64,000 nucleotides of DNA from Ureibacillus composti (GTDB lineage Bacteria; Bacillota; Bacilli; Bacillales_A; Planococcaceae): assembly GCA_030348875.1 (NCBI GenBank), contig JAUCEP010000002.1, forward strand, positions 2,621,001 to 2,685,000, given 5' to 3'. The translations under genes and the position numbers were made by a program. Positions 1 through 9,424 of the stretch are shown here, one piece after another. Position 1 is the stretch's first letter; every line of letters begins with the position of its first letter. The notes under the pieces were generated by a model. The model was not told where the DNA came from, did no database searches, and worked only from the letters and a program-made list of their open reading frames with translations.

Positions 1-194
1 TTCCACTTAACTTTAAGCCCAGTCATAAACTCAAATCCTTAGAACATGTTGTGAGGTAAAGTGAAATAGATTTCCTTTTATTAATTAAGCGAGAGTTAAC
101 ATCATCCATAGGAATACGCAAGGTTAGAATGTCCACCAGGATAATATTCATTGAATTTTTTCGTTAAATCTTCACTCTTATCTTTTTTCAACAT
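1..194 (-). pseudogene. remnant of a class III (GSAM-like) aminotransferase N-terminus
   Basis: Reading leftward from an ATG at 194, with an AGGGGG ribosome site just upstream, gives about 30 codons ending in NEYYPGGHSNL and then a stop. The PGGHSNLR-type stretch resembles the N-terminus of glutamate-1-semialdehyde aminomutase-like aminotransferases. Dropping one base near 110 restores a reading LRIPMDD. Further left another frame, with an internal stop, reads GFEFMTGLKVKW, like the family's next block. This looks like a frameshifted, decaying gene whose remainder lies outside the window. The family call is from memory of the motif and the stretch is short. A small functional peptide is the alternative. 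Confidence 0.4.
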
Positions 195-270
195 TTGAAT
201 TCCCCCTAAAAAATATAATGTTGTTTAATTTCTCTTAACCTTTTAATCGTTGTTGTGAGAAGTTAAGATG

Positions 271-376
271 TTAAACATAACCAAATAATAAGTATTTTCA
301 GAAAATTAAGATAGGAAAAAACGGTCCTCAAATTAAAAAATGTTATTTAACATAACATATAATAGTTATTTTCAGG
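271..376. promoter_or_regulatory. pair of direct repeats upstream of the AraC-type gene
   Basis: Two copies of a gapped motif, AACATAAC followed 18-19 bases later by TATTTTCAG, lie at 274-301 and 349-375, both in the same orientation and 75 bp apart. AraC-family proteins commonly bind paired direct repeats, so these may be operators for the adjacent regulator or for the divergent remnant. The rest of the gap from 195 to 504 is AT-rich with no credible gene. Confidence 0.4.
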
Positions 377-415
377 AATAGTGTTAGTAAATATAACATT
401 GCAAAGTTATTTATT

Positions 416-444
416 TTGACGTTTTTTCACAGGAGATGCATAAT
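416..444 (+). promoter_or_regulatory. candidate sigma-A promoter for the AraC-type gene
   Basis: TTGACG at 416-421 and CATAAT at 439-444 are separated by 17 bases, and lie 61 bases before the chosen start codon. The direct-repeat pair lies just upstream. Confidence 0.4.
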
Positions 445-504
445 TAGTTCAAATAAATAATTAAACTATAGAAGAGTGATAGAATACTGAAAGGATTGAA
501 AGCT

Positions 505-1314
505 ATGAAATTATCAGGATATGATTTTAGACCACATCAGCCATTCTTAGAGAAAAATACCGAATATCGCAGCTATAAGCCCGATAGTCACGATGATTTT
601 TATGGGTTAGTTTGGGAAGTTTATCAAGTAGATAAATTTAATCCTCAAAAGGCTCTTGCCTTTCCAGATATTTCAGCAGATTTCATGGTATTTTATTCAT
701 CTAATAGAGTAAGTTGTTATTTAATAAGTGGAACAAAAGATTTACGAATTATGACTGATCTAGATTTTTTCAAAGATGTACATACTATTTTTGGCGTTAG
801 GTTTTGTTCTGGTACTCTAGGGAATTTGTTTGAAGATGTAAGAAGTGTAGGAGAGAATATTATTAGTGGAACACATGCGCTAATAAATGGGGATGACACG
901 ATTGGAAAGCTATCAGAGGCAAAGACTTTTAGAGATAGATGGAAAATTATTAAAGAATATCTTAATAAAAGATTAGATACAGATTATACAGTGGATCCGT
1001 TAATTCATTTTGTTACCAATTATATTATAGGTAACAAAGGAAATATTAAAATTAAAGATTTAGAGTCCTTAACCGGTTATTCAAGTCGTTATCTTAGAAA
1101 GAGAATTAATGAAGGACTCGGTGTCTCGATTAAAACTTTTTGTGGAATTACTCAATTTCAATGGTCCTACCATTTATCTCATCAATTTGAAGGAAATCTA
1201 AGTTTGGCAGAATTAGCCCATAAAAGCGGTTATTATGACCAGTCACATATGAACATAAACTATAAGAAATTAACAGGTTTATTACCTAAAACTGCAATAA
1301 ATCTTTACTCATAG
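505..1314 (+). CDS. AraC-family transcriptional regulator
   Basis: The protein has about 269 residues. The C-terminal ~100 residues form an AraC-type double helix-turn-helix: IKIKDLESLTGYSSRYLRKR is the first, and LAELAHKSGYYDQSHMNINY with the following K-LTGLLPK is the second and signature end. The N-terminal ~165 residues are a divergent sensing domain that I do not recognise with certainty. ATG 505 is preferred over the in-frame TTG at 496, because GAAAGGA ends right against the TTG but lies 9 bases before the ATG. It is divergent from the aminotransferase-like remnant, so its former target may be decaying. The effector is unknown. Confidence 0.8.
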   Translation: MKLSGYDFRPHQPFLEKNTEYRSYKPDSHDDFYGLVWEVYQVDKFNPQKALAFPDISADFMVFYSSNRVSCYLISGTKDLRIMTDLDFFKDVHTIFGVRFCSGTLGNLFEDVRSVGENIISGTHALINGDDTIGKLSEAKTFRDRWKIIKEYLNKRLDTDYTVDPLIHFVTNYIIGNKGNIKIKDLESLTGYSSRYLRKRINEGLGVSIKTFCGITQFQWSYHLSHQFEGNLSLAELAHKSGYYDQSHMNINYKKLTGLLPKTAINLYS

Positions 1315-1370
1315 GGTTTATATTTTTATATCTCGAAAAGAACAAAAGTACTTTAATAAACTCTATGTAT

Positions 1371-1398
1371 AAAAAAGGCTGTCATAAAATAGACAGCC
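1371..1398 (-). terminator. rho-independent terminator of the CwlK-like gene
   Basis: The 7-bp stem GGCTGTC/GACAGCC has an 8-base loop. Read on the minus strand it is followed by six T residues. It terminates the leftward peptidase gene; the plus-strand side lacks a T-run. Confidence 0.7.
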
Positions 1399-1566
1399 TC
1401 ATTAGAAAAGTTTAGTGTAGAATGGAATGTGCATGATACCAGTGAAAAGAAAGACGCATAAAAATTGACACACGACATCCTTTTCTATTCTTTCAGGAAC
1501 ACTTTCATATCATTCCCTAATATGATTAGAACTCCAAAGTAAATAATCAGAGGGACAACTACTGTG

Positions 1567-2136
1567 TTATGGAGTCTCTGGAGGCCGTTCCCCTCGTTGT
1601 AAATCATAAATACTCAGGCCGAAATCCATTTGTAAATGAGGGTAATCCTTAAATTTAGGCCAATCTCCTCCCCATTTGAAACCAAGGGATTTTGCTATTA
1701 TGACAACTTCCGTCCAATCCGCTACACCATTGGCATTCCCATCATAATTCATATCCCAAATGACATCTCCTGTTGGGGTTTTGATAGCAAAATCAACGGC
1801 AAGGCCGAAATTATGATAAGACTCTCCACCTTTTGCATGTGTCACAATATTCCCCTCCACCGAGCGCCCAATCTCATACAGCCGATCTTGATCTTCCGCG
1901 CTTCGGAAACTATCTGTAATCACGATTGTAATTCCTGAATTTGCAGACCGTTGAATTAATTCATCTGCCTTTTCCTGCACAATAGGATAAGTGTTTGTTG
2001 GTGCAGGAGCATCTTCATTTATCTCTGGTTCAAAAGGTAGTTCTAACTGTGTTAGGTATCGATTATAGAAAATGATAATGAGTAAAACTAAGAAAATAAA
2101 TAATATAAATAAATTACTAATCCAATTAATCTTCAA
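1567..2136 (-). CDS. membrane-anchored M15 peptidoglycan peptidase (CwlK/VanY-like)
   Basis: The 189-residue protein starts with one membrane segment (residues ~6-24), followed by an extracytoplasmic peptidase domain. It carries the M15 pattern: TDSFRSAEDQDRLYEIGR, then SYHNFGLAVDFA (zinc ligands H and D), and GFKWGGDWPKFKDYPHLQMD with the third zinc histidine in PHLQ. Such enzymes (B. subtilis CwlK is an L-Ala-D-Glu endopeptidase; VanY types are D,D-carboxypeptidases) trim cell-wall peptides. The length and GGDW motif fit CwlK better than VanY. The start is TTG behind GAAAGGA. It is monocistronic, with a terminator downstream. Confidence 0.85.
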   Translation of the reverse strand: MKINWISNLFILFIFLVLLIIIFYNRYLTQLELPFEPEINEDAPAPTNTYPIVQEKADELIQRSANSGITIVITDSFRSAEDQDRLYEIGRSVEGNIVTHAKGGESYHNFGLAVDFAIKTPTGDVIWDMNYDGNANGVADWTEVVIIAKSLGFKWGGDWPKFKDYPHLQMDFGLSIYDLQRGERPPETP

Positions 2137-2202
2137 AACTTTTTTCCTTTCATCTCCATTTACGTATATTTTTTCACTTGTAAACGCATTCTTAGGAAAT
2201 CT

Positions 2203-5200
2203 TTAAATCATGAGGATCTCCCGAATTTCTTCTTCGGTTAACGTGATTGATGTTTTTTCATCAAATTCAATGATGTCTGCTATGAGATTTTTCTTTTTTT
2301 CTTGTAGTTCGTTCATTTTTTCTTCAATTGTGCCACGGGCTAAAAGTTTAATAACTTGAACCGTATTTTTCTGACCCATTCTATGTGCACGGCTCATCGC
2401 TTGGTCTTCTACTGCTGGATTCCACCACAAATCATATAAAATCACGGTGTCTGCTCCGGTTAGATTCAGACCCGTTCCTCCTGCTTTTAATGAAATTAAA
2501 AATAAATCACGCTCTCCATCGTTAAATTGATTGCACAGCTCAACACGTTTTTCTGAAGGCGTATGGCCATCAAGATAGAAATAAGTTTGGTTTCTTATTG
2601 TAAGTTCTCGTCCTATAAGCTCCAACATCTTTGTGAATTGTGAAAAAATCAACACTCTTTTACCAGAATGTTTGGATTCCTCAAGTATTTGTAGTAGCTG
2701 CTCAAATTTTGCTGAACCCCCTTGATACCCTTCTACAAACAAGCCAGGGTGACAACATATTTGGCGCAATCTCGTTAAGCCCGCTAAAATACGAATACGA
2801 TTTTCACGAAAACTCTCTTTATCCAAGTGTTTCAATGCATCATATCTTAGTTTAGCTAAAAAAGCAGCATATAGTTTCTTTTGTTCAGGAAGCAATTCAG
2901 AAAATCCGATTTCCTCATTTTTGCCCGGTAACTCCGCAAGTACTTCTTCTTTTAGGCGTCGTAGTAAAAATGGACGCACTCTTTTGGAGATAGATTTTCT
3001 TGTTAAAAAACTATATTCCTCTAGCCCCTGAAATAGTTGAGGAAACACAACATGATAAATTGACCATAATTCTTCTGCTCTATTTTCAACAGGTGTTCCT
3101 GTCAATGCAAAACGGTAATCTGCTTTTATTTTTTTCACTGCCCGCGCAGTTTGAGTTACTGGATTTTTAAATGCTTGTGCTTCATCAAAAAATACAGTAT
3201 GAAATGTTTGCTTCTCATACCAGGCTAAATCTCGACGTAGTAATGGATACGAAGTAATGAGCACAGATATGTCACTATCATCCAGAGACTTCATAAGCTC
3301 TTTTCGTGTGGATAGATTCCCATCAATGACGATGGCTTGAAGTTCTGGGGCAAATGCCATTATTTCATGCAACCAGTTGTATGTTAAAGAAGAAGGACAC
3401 ACAATCAAAACCTGTTGCTTCCTAGCCTGAATGTTTTCTATTTCAGAAACAATAAACGCAATGCTTTGCACAGTTTTCCCGAGTCCCATATCATCTGCTA
3501 ATACACCGCCAAATCCGTAGCTAGCTAGGGACTTCATCCATTTAAAGCCTTGTATTTGATAGTCCCTTAATACTCCTTCTAAACTTGTTGGAATGTCAAA
3601 ATCCAACGTTTCTGGATGAAGTAATCGGTCGATTAATTGTCGGAATGATTCCTCTGGTGTAAATACCTCGCTCTCATCAATTAATTCAAGGAATTTTAAG
3701 CTTTCTAATATGGGCATATTGAACGTAGTTTCGATATCATCATCTTGAATTGGAGCAGTCAGTAAAAACCTGCGTATTTCTTCCATTTCCTTTGAATTAA
3801 GGGATAATAATGAGTCATTGGGTAAACGATAATATTTTCGCTTTACTTGAATTGCTTGTAAGATCTCCTTCACTTGTTCATCTGAAATACCGTCCATCTT
3901 AAATTTAAATTCCAACCAATCTGTACGTTCTTTTTTCAGTTTTACAACAATTTTAGGAAATACATCTTTTTTGACGAGTCGATTGCGAACAGCTGTTGTT
4001 GCATATATTTGTGCAAGTGGTTGAAGTGTTGGAACTACATCATTTAGAAAGTCAAATTCCAACTCTTCATTTTGCATAAAGTATCCGCCATCAGTTTTCA
4101 TAAACCCACTAGTATCCAAGATTTCTAGAATTTCTTGTTCTTTCTTATAATCTCTTATAATCATTGAACCTATTGGATGTTCATTTTTTTCTAAGGGTTG
4201 AATCACCACATGGTCATATTGAAATTCGAGACCAACCAACAGTCTATTTTTCAGGCGATCCAAGTAAATCTTGGCAACAAGTGGTGTTCTCCTCATTTCC
4301 TCTATTAACTGTTCTGACAGATTAACATGGCTAATTTTCCTTAAACTTGGTACCACTTTGTTAAGAAATATATCTATTTGTTCACGGGGAATCGGTACTG
4401 TGTTCGTACTAGGTGTTACAAGCATTTCCTGCAGTTCATGTAACCGTTCATAATTATCGCCATCTAATTGATAGACTTTCCCCTCACTTAATACGGCATT
4501 ATATGCACTAAAAAGTAGCATTTTTTCGAAACCTTTAACCGTCATTTGAAATTCTTTGTTAAGTGATTGTACAAAAATTTGTAGAGGAGGGGCTCCTTCT
4601 ACTAGAAGTAAATGTTGAGTTTGTTCATTTTGATCAACCAATATAGAGTTCGCTTTGGTAAGTAATGGTACGAGTTCTCCCCATGTAGATGGTGGAATAA
4701 GTAATACGTCTTCACCGACTGTTTTAGCTGTGTCCTTTGATAAAGCATTGTTATACACCATCTCATCACGGACCACTTTTATTAGATTTTGAAGCACTAC
4801 GTCGTCTTGGTTATCAAAACAATGCTCATTGGGATCAAAATATAATTTTGATGACAATGTACAATGTTTACCCAATTTTACATGTTGTAGAAATGAACGA
4901 ATTGGTAAGATTTTCGTTCGATCGATGTAAAGTTGTACACCAAATAAATATTGACCATTTCCAATTAAACAAGGTTTTAGGACAAACTGAACTTCTAATA
5001 CTTTTCTATTTTCAAAATGAAGTTGATGACGACTTTTCCTAATTGGTTCGTCCTGAAAAAGTGTCATAAAGCTATTTGATAGGTGGTGCTCATTTGATTG
5101 TTCCACTTGCGCATCGGTTGGACTTTTTTCATATTTCTTCTTATCTACAATCGCCAGTAACACTGCCGCAACATGTTGGCAATTCTTATTAAAGCCTGCC

Positions 5201-5412
5201 AGAGTTGGACAACTACAGGACGTTTCGATCCTACCTGAGATACTTTTGATTGTGACATGGAAGTCTTCTGCTGCCTTAACAGTAGCTATACATTGCTCTA
5301 CGTTATAGTCATGAATTTTCACTTTATTTGCACGATAATAAGATTCGCCTCTTTTGAAGGAGACGGAGCCACACATTTCTTTTATTATTTTATGACTGAC
5401 TTTGATCTCCAT
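2203..5412 (-). CDS. SWIM zinc-finger SNF2-family helicase (YwqA-like)
   Basis: The 1069-residue ATPase has three parts. A SWIM zinc finger lies near residues 66-80 (CSC, 9 residues, CQH). A long SNF2-associated bacterial middle region follows. The C-terminal SNF2 motor has Walker A DDMGLGKT near 640, a DEAQ box near 740, and the helicase C domain with GGTGLNLTGADTVI and the arginine finger in QAMSRAHRMGQ. The family remodels DNA-protein complexes; in B. subtilis YwqA has the same architecture. The role in this organism is not known. The start ATG has an excellent GGAAGGAG site. It stands alone and the last codons sit about 65 bases from the CwlK-like gene. Confidence 0.88.
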   Translation of the reverse strand: MEIKVSHKIIKEMCGSVSFKRGESYYRANKVKIHDYNVEQCIATVKAAEDFHVTIKSISGRIETSCSCPTLAGFNKNCQHVAAVLLAIVDKKKYEKSPTDAQVEQSNEHHLSNSFMTLFQDEPIRKSRHQLHFENRKVLEVQFVLKPCLIGNGQYLFGVQLYIDRTKILPIRSFLQHVKLGKHCTLSSKLYFDPNEHCFDNQDDVVLQNLIKVVRDEMVYNNALSKDTAKTVGEDVLLIPPSTWGELVPLLTKANSILVDQNEQTQHLLLVEGAPPLQIFVQSLNKEFQMTVKGFEKMLLFSAYNAVLSEGKVYQLDGDNYERLHELQEMLVTPSTNTVPIPREQIDIFLNKVVPSLRKISHVNLSEQLIEEMRRTPLVAKIYLDRLKNRLLVGLEFQYDHVVIQPLEKNEHPIGSMIIRDYKKEQEILEILDTSGFMKTDGGYFMQNEELEFDFLNDVVPTLQPLAQIYATTAVRNRLVKKDVFPKIVVKLKKERTDWLEFKFKMDGISDEQVKEILQAIQVKRKYYRLPNDSLLSLNSKEMEEIRRFLLTAPIQDDDIETTFNMPILESLKFLELIDESEVFTPEESFRQLIDRLLHPETLDFDIPTSLEGVLRDYQIQGFKWMKSLASYGFGGVLADDMGLGKTVQSIAFIVSEIENIQARKQQVLIVCPSSLTYNWLHEIMAFAPELQAIVIDGNLSTRKELMKSLDDSDISVLITSYPLLRRDLAWYEKQTFHTVFFDEAQAFKNPVTQTARAVKKIKADYRFALTGTPVENRAEELWSIYHVVFPQLFQGLEEYSFLTRKSISKRVRPFLLRRLKEEVLAELPGKNEEIGFSELLPEQKKLYAAFLAKLRYDALKHLDKESFRENRIRILAGLTRLRQICCHPGLFVEGYQGGSAKFEQLLQILEESKHSGKRVLIFSQFTKMLELIGRELTIRNQTYFYLDGHTPSEKRVELCNQFNDGERDLFLISLKAGGTGLNLTGADTVILYDLWWNPAVEDQAMSRAHRMGQKNTVQVIKLLARGTIEEKMNELQEKKKNLIADIIEFDEKTSITLTEEEIREILMI

Positions 5413-5530
5413 GTATTCAGCTCCTTCCTTCTGATTAGCACAAAAATTATCGTTCTATTTTAACTCTTGTGCTTATTTTATCATGTATTTTAGAGTCAAT
5501 CGACAGATAGGTAGTTTTTCAAATTTAACA

Positions 5531-5575
5531 AAAATAACCTCACCTCTAAGCAGACTATAGAGGTGAGGTTATTTC
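5531..5575 (-). terminator. strong terminator between the aldolase-like gene and the SNF2 gene
   Basis: A 16-bp perfect stem, AATAACCTCACCTCTA with its complement, has a 9-base loop and is flanked by A-rich and T-rich tracts. It ends the leftward lsr operon transcript. Confidence 0.75.
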
Positions 5576-5602
5576 GATATATATCATTTACATTCTTAAT
5601 TT

Positions 5603-7216
5603 TTAATTCCCTATTAATTCAGATATCCCTTTTAAACCGTCTTTTTTCGACTCAATTATAGATATAGATTGGTAACTATTTTCTACACCTTGAGTAGTAA
5701 CGACAAATCCCGATAAATCTTGTTTTTTAAAGATGCTATTTAAATGATTTAGTTCATCTACTGTTAAGTGATTTTTCTCCCCTACAATTACGCCGTCTAA
5801 ACCACCAAAATTGTCGATTGCTGCTTGAATAGCTTTATTTACATCTCCCTTTACAGTTACGATTTGAGAATTGTATTTTTCTTTTAATAATAAAACTTCG
5901 TTATTAACTTCCCCTTGTATAACGACATGAGCTCCTTTTCTCAGTACTTTTTGTAAAACTTCAAGTTCCAGCGCATTTGAAATATCCGAAAAGAGCACAA
6001 TGTAACCAGCTAAGCTTGGAACAGGGGGTTGTAATTTTAACTTATATAATTCTAATGGCCAATAATCTAGATCGAAAATTTCCTCTGTTGATAACGTTTT
6101 AATATCCGCAAATAAATCCAGCACATTTGCCGCTACCTGATGGGTGTGATATGCAATTTCTGTACAACGTTTAGCACCACTCAACGTAATATCAGCTCCA
6201 AAACATCCCCATCCTTTTATTAAACCAACACGAGGGTTAATGTTGCTGTGTATCGAATAACCCGCAGGTATTCTCTCAACATGTTGATCGAAATAGTTTT
6301 CATAGTCATCCCGGAATGCCCTTACTTTTTCTTGCACATTGTCAATTGGTGATAAGACAAGTGAATCTTTGCCAATACGTAAAATATGCTCTAAAGTCGA
6401 GCGCCCTCCATTTGCAATGATTTCTACGTCGTCACGATTTGATAAATGTTTTTGACTTGTATCAACATAAAGAATCTGTCGCTGTTCTTTAGAAAGTACA
6501 CCGCGTAACGATAAAATAAGTGAATTTCTTTCCTCTATAGATAACTCTTCTTGAGATTGTTCAGTATGCTTTACATTATTATTTTGTTCAATGTATTTCC
6601 GTGCCTTTTCTTCAAGTTCAATTGTTTTAAAATAAGACTCCTCATGTGTTTCACCCCAAGTGACCAACCCGTGATGTTCAAGTACAACTGCATAACTTTC
6701 CTCAAATTGCTTTACAGTTTTTGATAGTTGGAAACCTGGTCGTAGATATGGCACAAACGCTACATTTTCGCCTAGTACCTTTTTGACCGTTTCTTCACCA
6801 TTTGAATGATTCGTCAACGCACATATGGCATCGGAATGTACATGATCCACATGTTTTGCCTTGAGAAATGCATGTAATAATGTTTCGATTGAAGGTCGAC
6901 GCTCAGTTGCACTAACCATACATTTTGCTAAATAATCAACCATTTCTTCATCACTCATTACTTCTTCATTTATAAGAGGTAGTAATTCTTCTAAGTACAA
7001 CCCCGAAAACCCATCTTCACCTATTGTTTTTAAATCTGCTCCACTTCCTTTAATACGGAGCACTGTTTTTTTATTGCCAAGATGATCTAGTTCTTCGATT
7101 TTACTTGATGTATTCCCACCACCATATAAAACAAGATTCGGGTCTTGTCCTAATAATCTGGAGCGGTTAATTAATTTGGTTAGTTCATTGTTACCTTCTA
7201 TTACAAATTTCCCCAT
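5603..7216 (-). CDS. class II aldolase/adducin protein with degenerate SDR-like C-terminal domain
   Basis: The protein has about 537 residues from ATG 7216; an ATG at 7240 is also in frame but has no ribosome site, whereas AAAGGATG precedes 7216. Residues ~1-400 are a class II aldolase domain: LYGGGNTSSK, zinc-binding HVHSD and LEHHGLVTWGET, and YHTHQVAANVLD. Fused aldolase-dehydrogenases of the RhaE/YuxG type are about 680-690 residues. Here the C-terminal ~130 residues keep Rossmann-like strands (AHVVIQGEV, IVTVKGDV, GLDGVIVG) but lack the TGxxxGIG cofactor motif, NNAG and YxxxK. A dehydrogenase activity is therefore unlikely. It is the last gene of the lsr-like operon and may cleave a phosphorylated ligand; the substrate is an inference. 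Confidence 0.75.
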   Translation of the reverse strand: MGKFVIEGNNELTKLINRSRLLGQDPNLVLYGGGNTSSKIEELDHLGNKKTVLRIKGSGADLKTIGEDGFSGLYLEELLPLINEEVMSDEEMVDYLAKCMVSATERRPSIETLLHAFLKAKHVDHVHSDAICALTNHSNGEETVKKVLGENVAFVPYLRPGFQLSKTVKQFEESYAVVLEHHGLVTWGETHEESYFKTIELEEKARKYIEQNNNVKHTEQSQEELSIEERNSLILSLRGVLSKEQRQILYVDTSQKHLSNRDDVEIIANGGRSTLEHILRIGKDSLVLSPIDNVQEKVRAFRDDYENYFDQHVERIPAGYSIHSNINPRVGLIKGWGCFGADITLSGAKRCTEIAYHTHQVAANVLDLFADIKTLSTEEIFDLDYWPLELYKLKLQPPVPSLAGYIVLFSDISNALELEVLQKVLRKGAHVVIQGEVNNEVLLLKEKYNSQIVTVKGDVNKAIQAAIDNFGGLDGVIVGEKNHLTVDELNHLNSIFKKQDLSGFVVTTQGVENSYQSISIIESKKDGLKGISELIGN

Positions 7217-7251
7217 AATTAAAAGCACATCCTTTTTCATAATAAAACTAT

Positions 7252-7290
7252 AAAAAGTAGAAATTTAAGACATCTAAATCTCTACTTTTT
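7252..7290 (-). terminator. stem-loop between lsrB and the aldolase-like gene
   Basis: AAAAAGTAGAAATTTAAG pairs imperfectly with CTAAATCTCTACTTTTT, and a short T-run follows on the minus strand. It lies between two co-directional genes, so it may be an intra-operon attenuator, or a 3'-end stabiliser that raises lsrB over the downstream gene. Confidence 0.5.
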
Positions 7291-7301
7291 ATATGCTTTA
7301 G

Positions 7302-8396
7302 TTAGAAATCATATTCATCTATATTGTCCTTCGTGAAGACAACACGCTCCGGTAATAGAATGATCCCACTGTCTTCAGCCTCATATGTGTAACCTTGAAT
7401 TGAATTAGGCTGGATTTCAACTTCTCCAATACCTGGAACTTCAAATTTATCCCCTACTTTTAAGTCTCTACCTTCAACTGTCATTAAATATGCTGTATAA
7501 ACCGCGATTGCACCTTGTTGTTTCACATCCCATAAGCCGAATTGCTTGATGACACCATTTTTAACGTAGTCACGCATTACATTTGGTGTAGAGAACCCCG
7601 TAACGACAACCTCTTCACTCTTACCTGCTTTTTCAACCGCCTGCGCCATTGCAGGAAGTGCTGTTGCATCTGGAGCTAACACGATATCAATATCTGGGTA
7701 TGTTTTTAGAATACTTTCCCCTACTGTTAATGACTTTTGAGCATCATTTTCACCATATTGCGTTGTCACAATTTCCCATCCTGGGTATTTATCCGCAATG
7801 TATTCTTTTGCTTTTTCAACCCATTGATTTTGGTCTGTAACAGTTGGACTTGAATAGAAAAACGCTACTTTTTGTTTGTCTCCCTGCACTTGTTCAGCAG
7901 CCATATCAACTAACATTGTACCCAACTGCTCAGGTGTACCTTGGTTAATATAAAATGAACGATCTTCAGGTGATACATCTGAATCCCAAGTAAGAATTTT
8001 AACGCCTCGCTCTTTTGCGCGTTTTAATGCTTGTTTTAAACCATCTGGAGAAACAGATGAGATCATTAGGGCACTATACCCCTGATTGACAAAGTTATTA
8101 ATATATTTCACTTGTTCAGTTACAGAAGCTTCACTAGCTCCATCATATTTAAATTCGACACCTAAAGAACTTGCCATTTCTTCAGCACCTTTTCCCCCAG
8201 ATGTGAAGAACCCTACTCCTGTTAGTTTAGGAATGAATGCCAATTTTGCATCAGAAGTTGCTGCTACTTCTTCACCTTCTGTATCTGTTGCTGGCGCATC
8301 TCCAGCTGCAGGTTTGGTATCAGCTTTATTACTACATGCCCCTAGAATCAAAATAAAAAGTGTTAACAAAAAGCCAAGCAGTAACTTGTTTTTCAT
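7302..8396 (-). CDS. lsrB: AI-2 ABC transporter substrate-binding lipoprotein LsrB
   Basis: The 364-residue lipoprotein has a signal peptide ending in LILGAC, the cysteine being the acylation site. The mature part follows enteric LsrB closely block by block: [55 protein letters not shown] (here [14 protein letters not shown]), [29 protein letters not shown] and [13 protein letters not shown]. The lysine of IPK and the aspartates of WDSD and APDA, which contact R-THMF in LsrB, are present. This separates it from rhamnose-binding RhaS. The start is ATG 8396 or the adjacent TTG 8399 behind AGAGGGGGA. It sits at the end of the lsrACDB transport genes. Confidence 0.9.
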   Translation of the reverse strand: MKNKLLLGFLLTLFILILGACSNKADTKPAAGDAPATDTEGEEVAATSDAKLAFIPKLTGVGFFTSGGKGAEEMASSLGVEFKYDGASEASVTEQVKYINNFVNQGYSALMISSVSPDGLKQALKRAKERGVKILTWDSDVSPEDRSFYINQGTPEQLGTMLVDMAAEQVQGDKQKVAFFYSSPTVTDQNQWVEKAKEYIADKYPGWEIVTTQYGENDAQKSLTVGESILKTYPDIDIVLAPDATALPAMAQAVEKAGKSEEVVVTGFSTPNVMRDYVKNGVIKQFGLWDVKQQGAIAVYTAYLMTVEGRDLKVGDKFEVPGIGEVEIQPNSIQGYTYEAEDSGIILLPERVVFTKDNIDEYDF

Positions 8397-8416
8397 CAAT
8401 GAAAAATCCCCCTCTG

Positions 8417-9424
8417 TTATTCACTTATTTTTGGTACTTGATTCTTCTCCCTACTTACTCGTTTTTTAATGTAGGTCCATTTCGATTGCCTTAACAATAC
8501 AGCTAGAATTAAAATAATTCCAACTACAATTGTTGTTTGCTCACTAGGCATCCCTGAAAGTTGAAGGCTGTAATTCATAATGCCAACAAAAACACTTGCT
8601 AATAAGGTCCCAAGCACTGTTCCCTTCCCACCTAAAATACTCGTTCCTCCAAGAACAACTGCCGTAATAACTGGTAATATGGCTGTTGAACCTAAATCTG
8701 CTCTAGCAGAACTAAAGTAGGAAGTCAAAATTACACCACTGATCCCACCTCCTAAACCGGCCAACATATAAGTGCTCATTACAATCCACTTCGTCGAAAG
8801 TCCACTATATTTAGCAGCTTTACTATTAATGCCAACTAAATACACACTTCGTCCATATTTCGTGAAATGAAGTAATGTACCAAAAACGATTAATACTCCA
8901 AACAAAATCCAAATGACATTTGGAATATCTAAAATCATTCCATTAGCAACTTCTACGAATGGGTCTGGAAAGCCACTAATTCCCTCGTACCCTGTCGCAC
9001 TTCCTCCACCTGAAATCACAAGAGCTATCCCGGCAAATAAAAACATCGTACCCAATGTGACAACAAGGGGCTGAACATCAGTAAATGCAACAATCAGCCC
9101 ATTAATCAATCCAGCTATTATACAAACGACCAGTGCAATGAGTAATGCTAACCAAATATTTACGCCATTCATCCATAAAACACCAACCGAAATAGAAGCC
9201 AGCCCCATAATAGATCCAACAGACACATCAATTCCACCTGTTATGATCACAAACGTCATAGGGATTGCCGCTAATCCGATATAAGCAAAATCATTCATAC
9301 TAAACAACAAATTTTGTATATTAAAAAATCCTGGCGTAATCATGCTAAAAATGAGCAACTCAAGTACAATAGCAACTATTAAAAATAGCTCCCATCGAAG
9401 AAGTGATCTCATTAAATTTGTCAT
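8417..9424 (-). CDS. lsrD: AI-2 ABC transporter permease LsrD
   Basis: The 335-residue membrane protein of the BPD_transp_2 (ribose/AI-2 permease) family has about 9-10 hydrophobic segments. Family blocks include [59 protein letters not shown] and [26 protein letters not shown] and the SYF-SARADLG block match enteric LsrD. The start overlaps the lsrC stop by ATGA, so translation is coupled. It is expected to pair with LsrC as the membrane channel of the importer. Confidence 0.88.
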   Translation of the reverse strand: MTNLMRSLLRWELFLIVAIVLELLIFSMITPGFFNIQNLLFSMNDFAYIGLAAIPMTFVIITGGIDVSVGSIMGLASISVGVLWMNGVNIWLALLIALVVCIIAGLINGLIVAFTDVQPLVVTLGTMFLFAGIALVISGGGSATGYEGISGFPDPFVEVANGMILDIPNVIWILFGVLIVFGTLLHFTKYGRSVYLVGINSKAAKYSGLSTKWIVMSTYMLAGLGGGISGVILTSYFSSARADLGSTAILPVITAVVLGGTSILGGKGTVLGTLLASVFVGIMNYSLQLSGMPSEQTTIVVGIILILAVLLRQSKWTYIKKRVSREKNQVPKISE

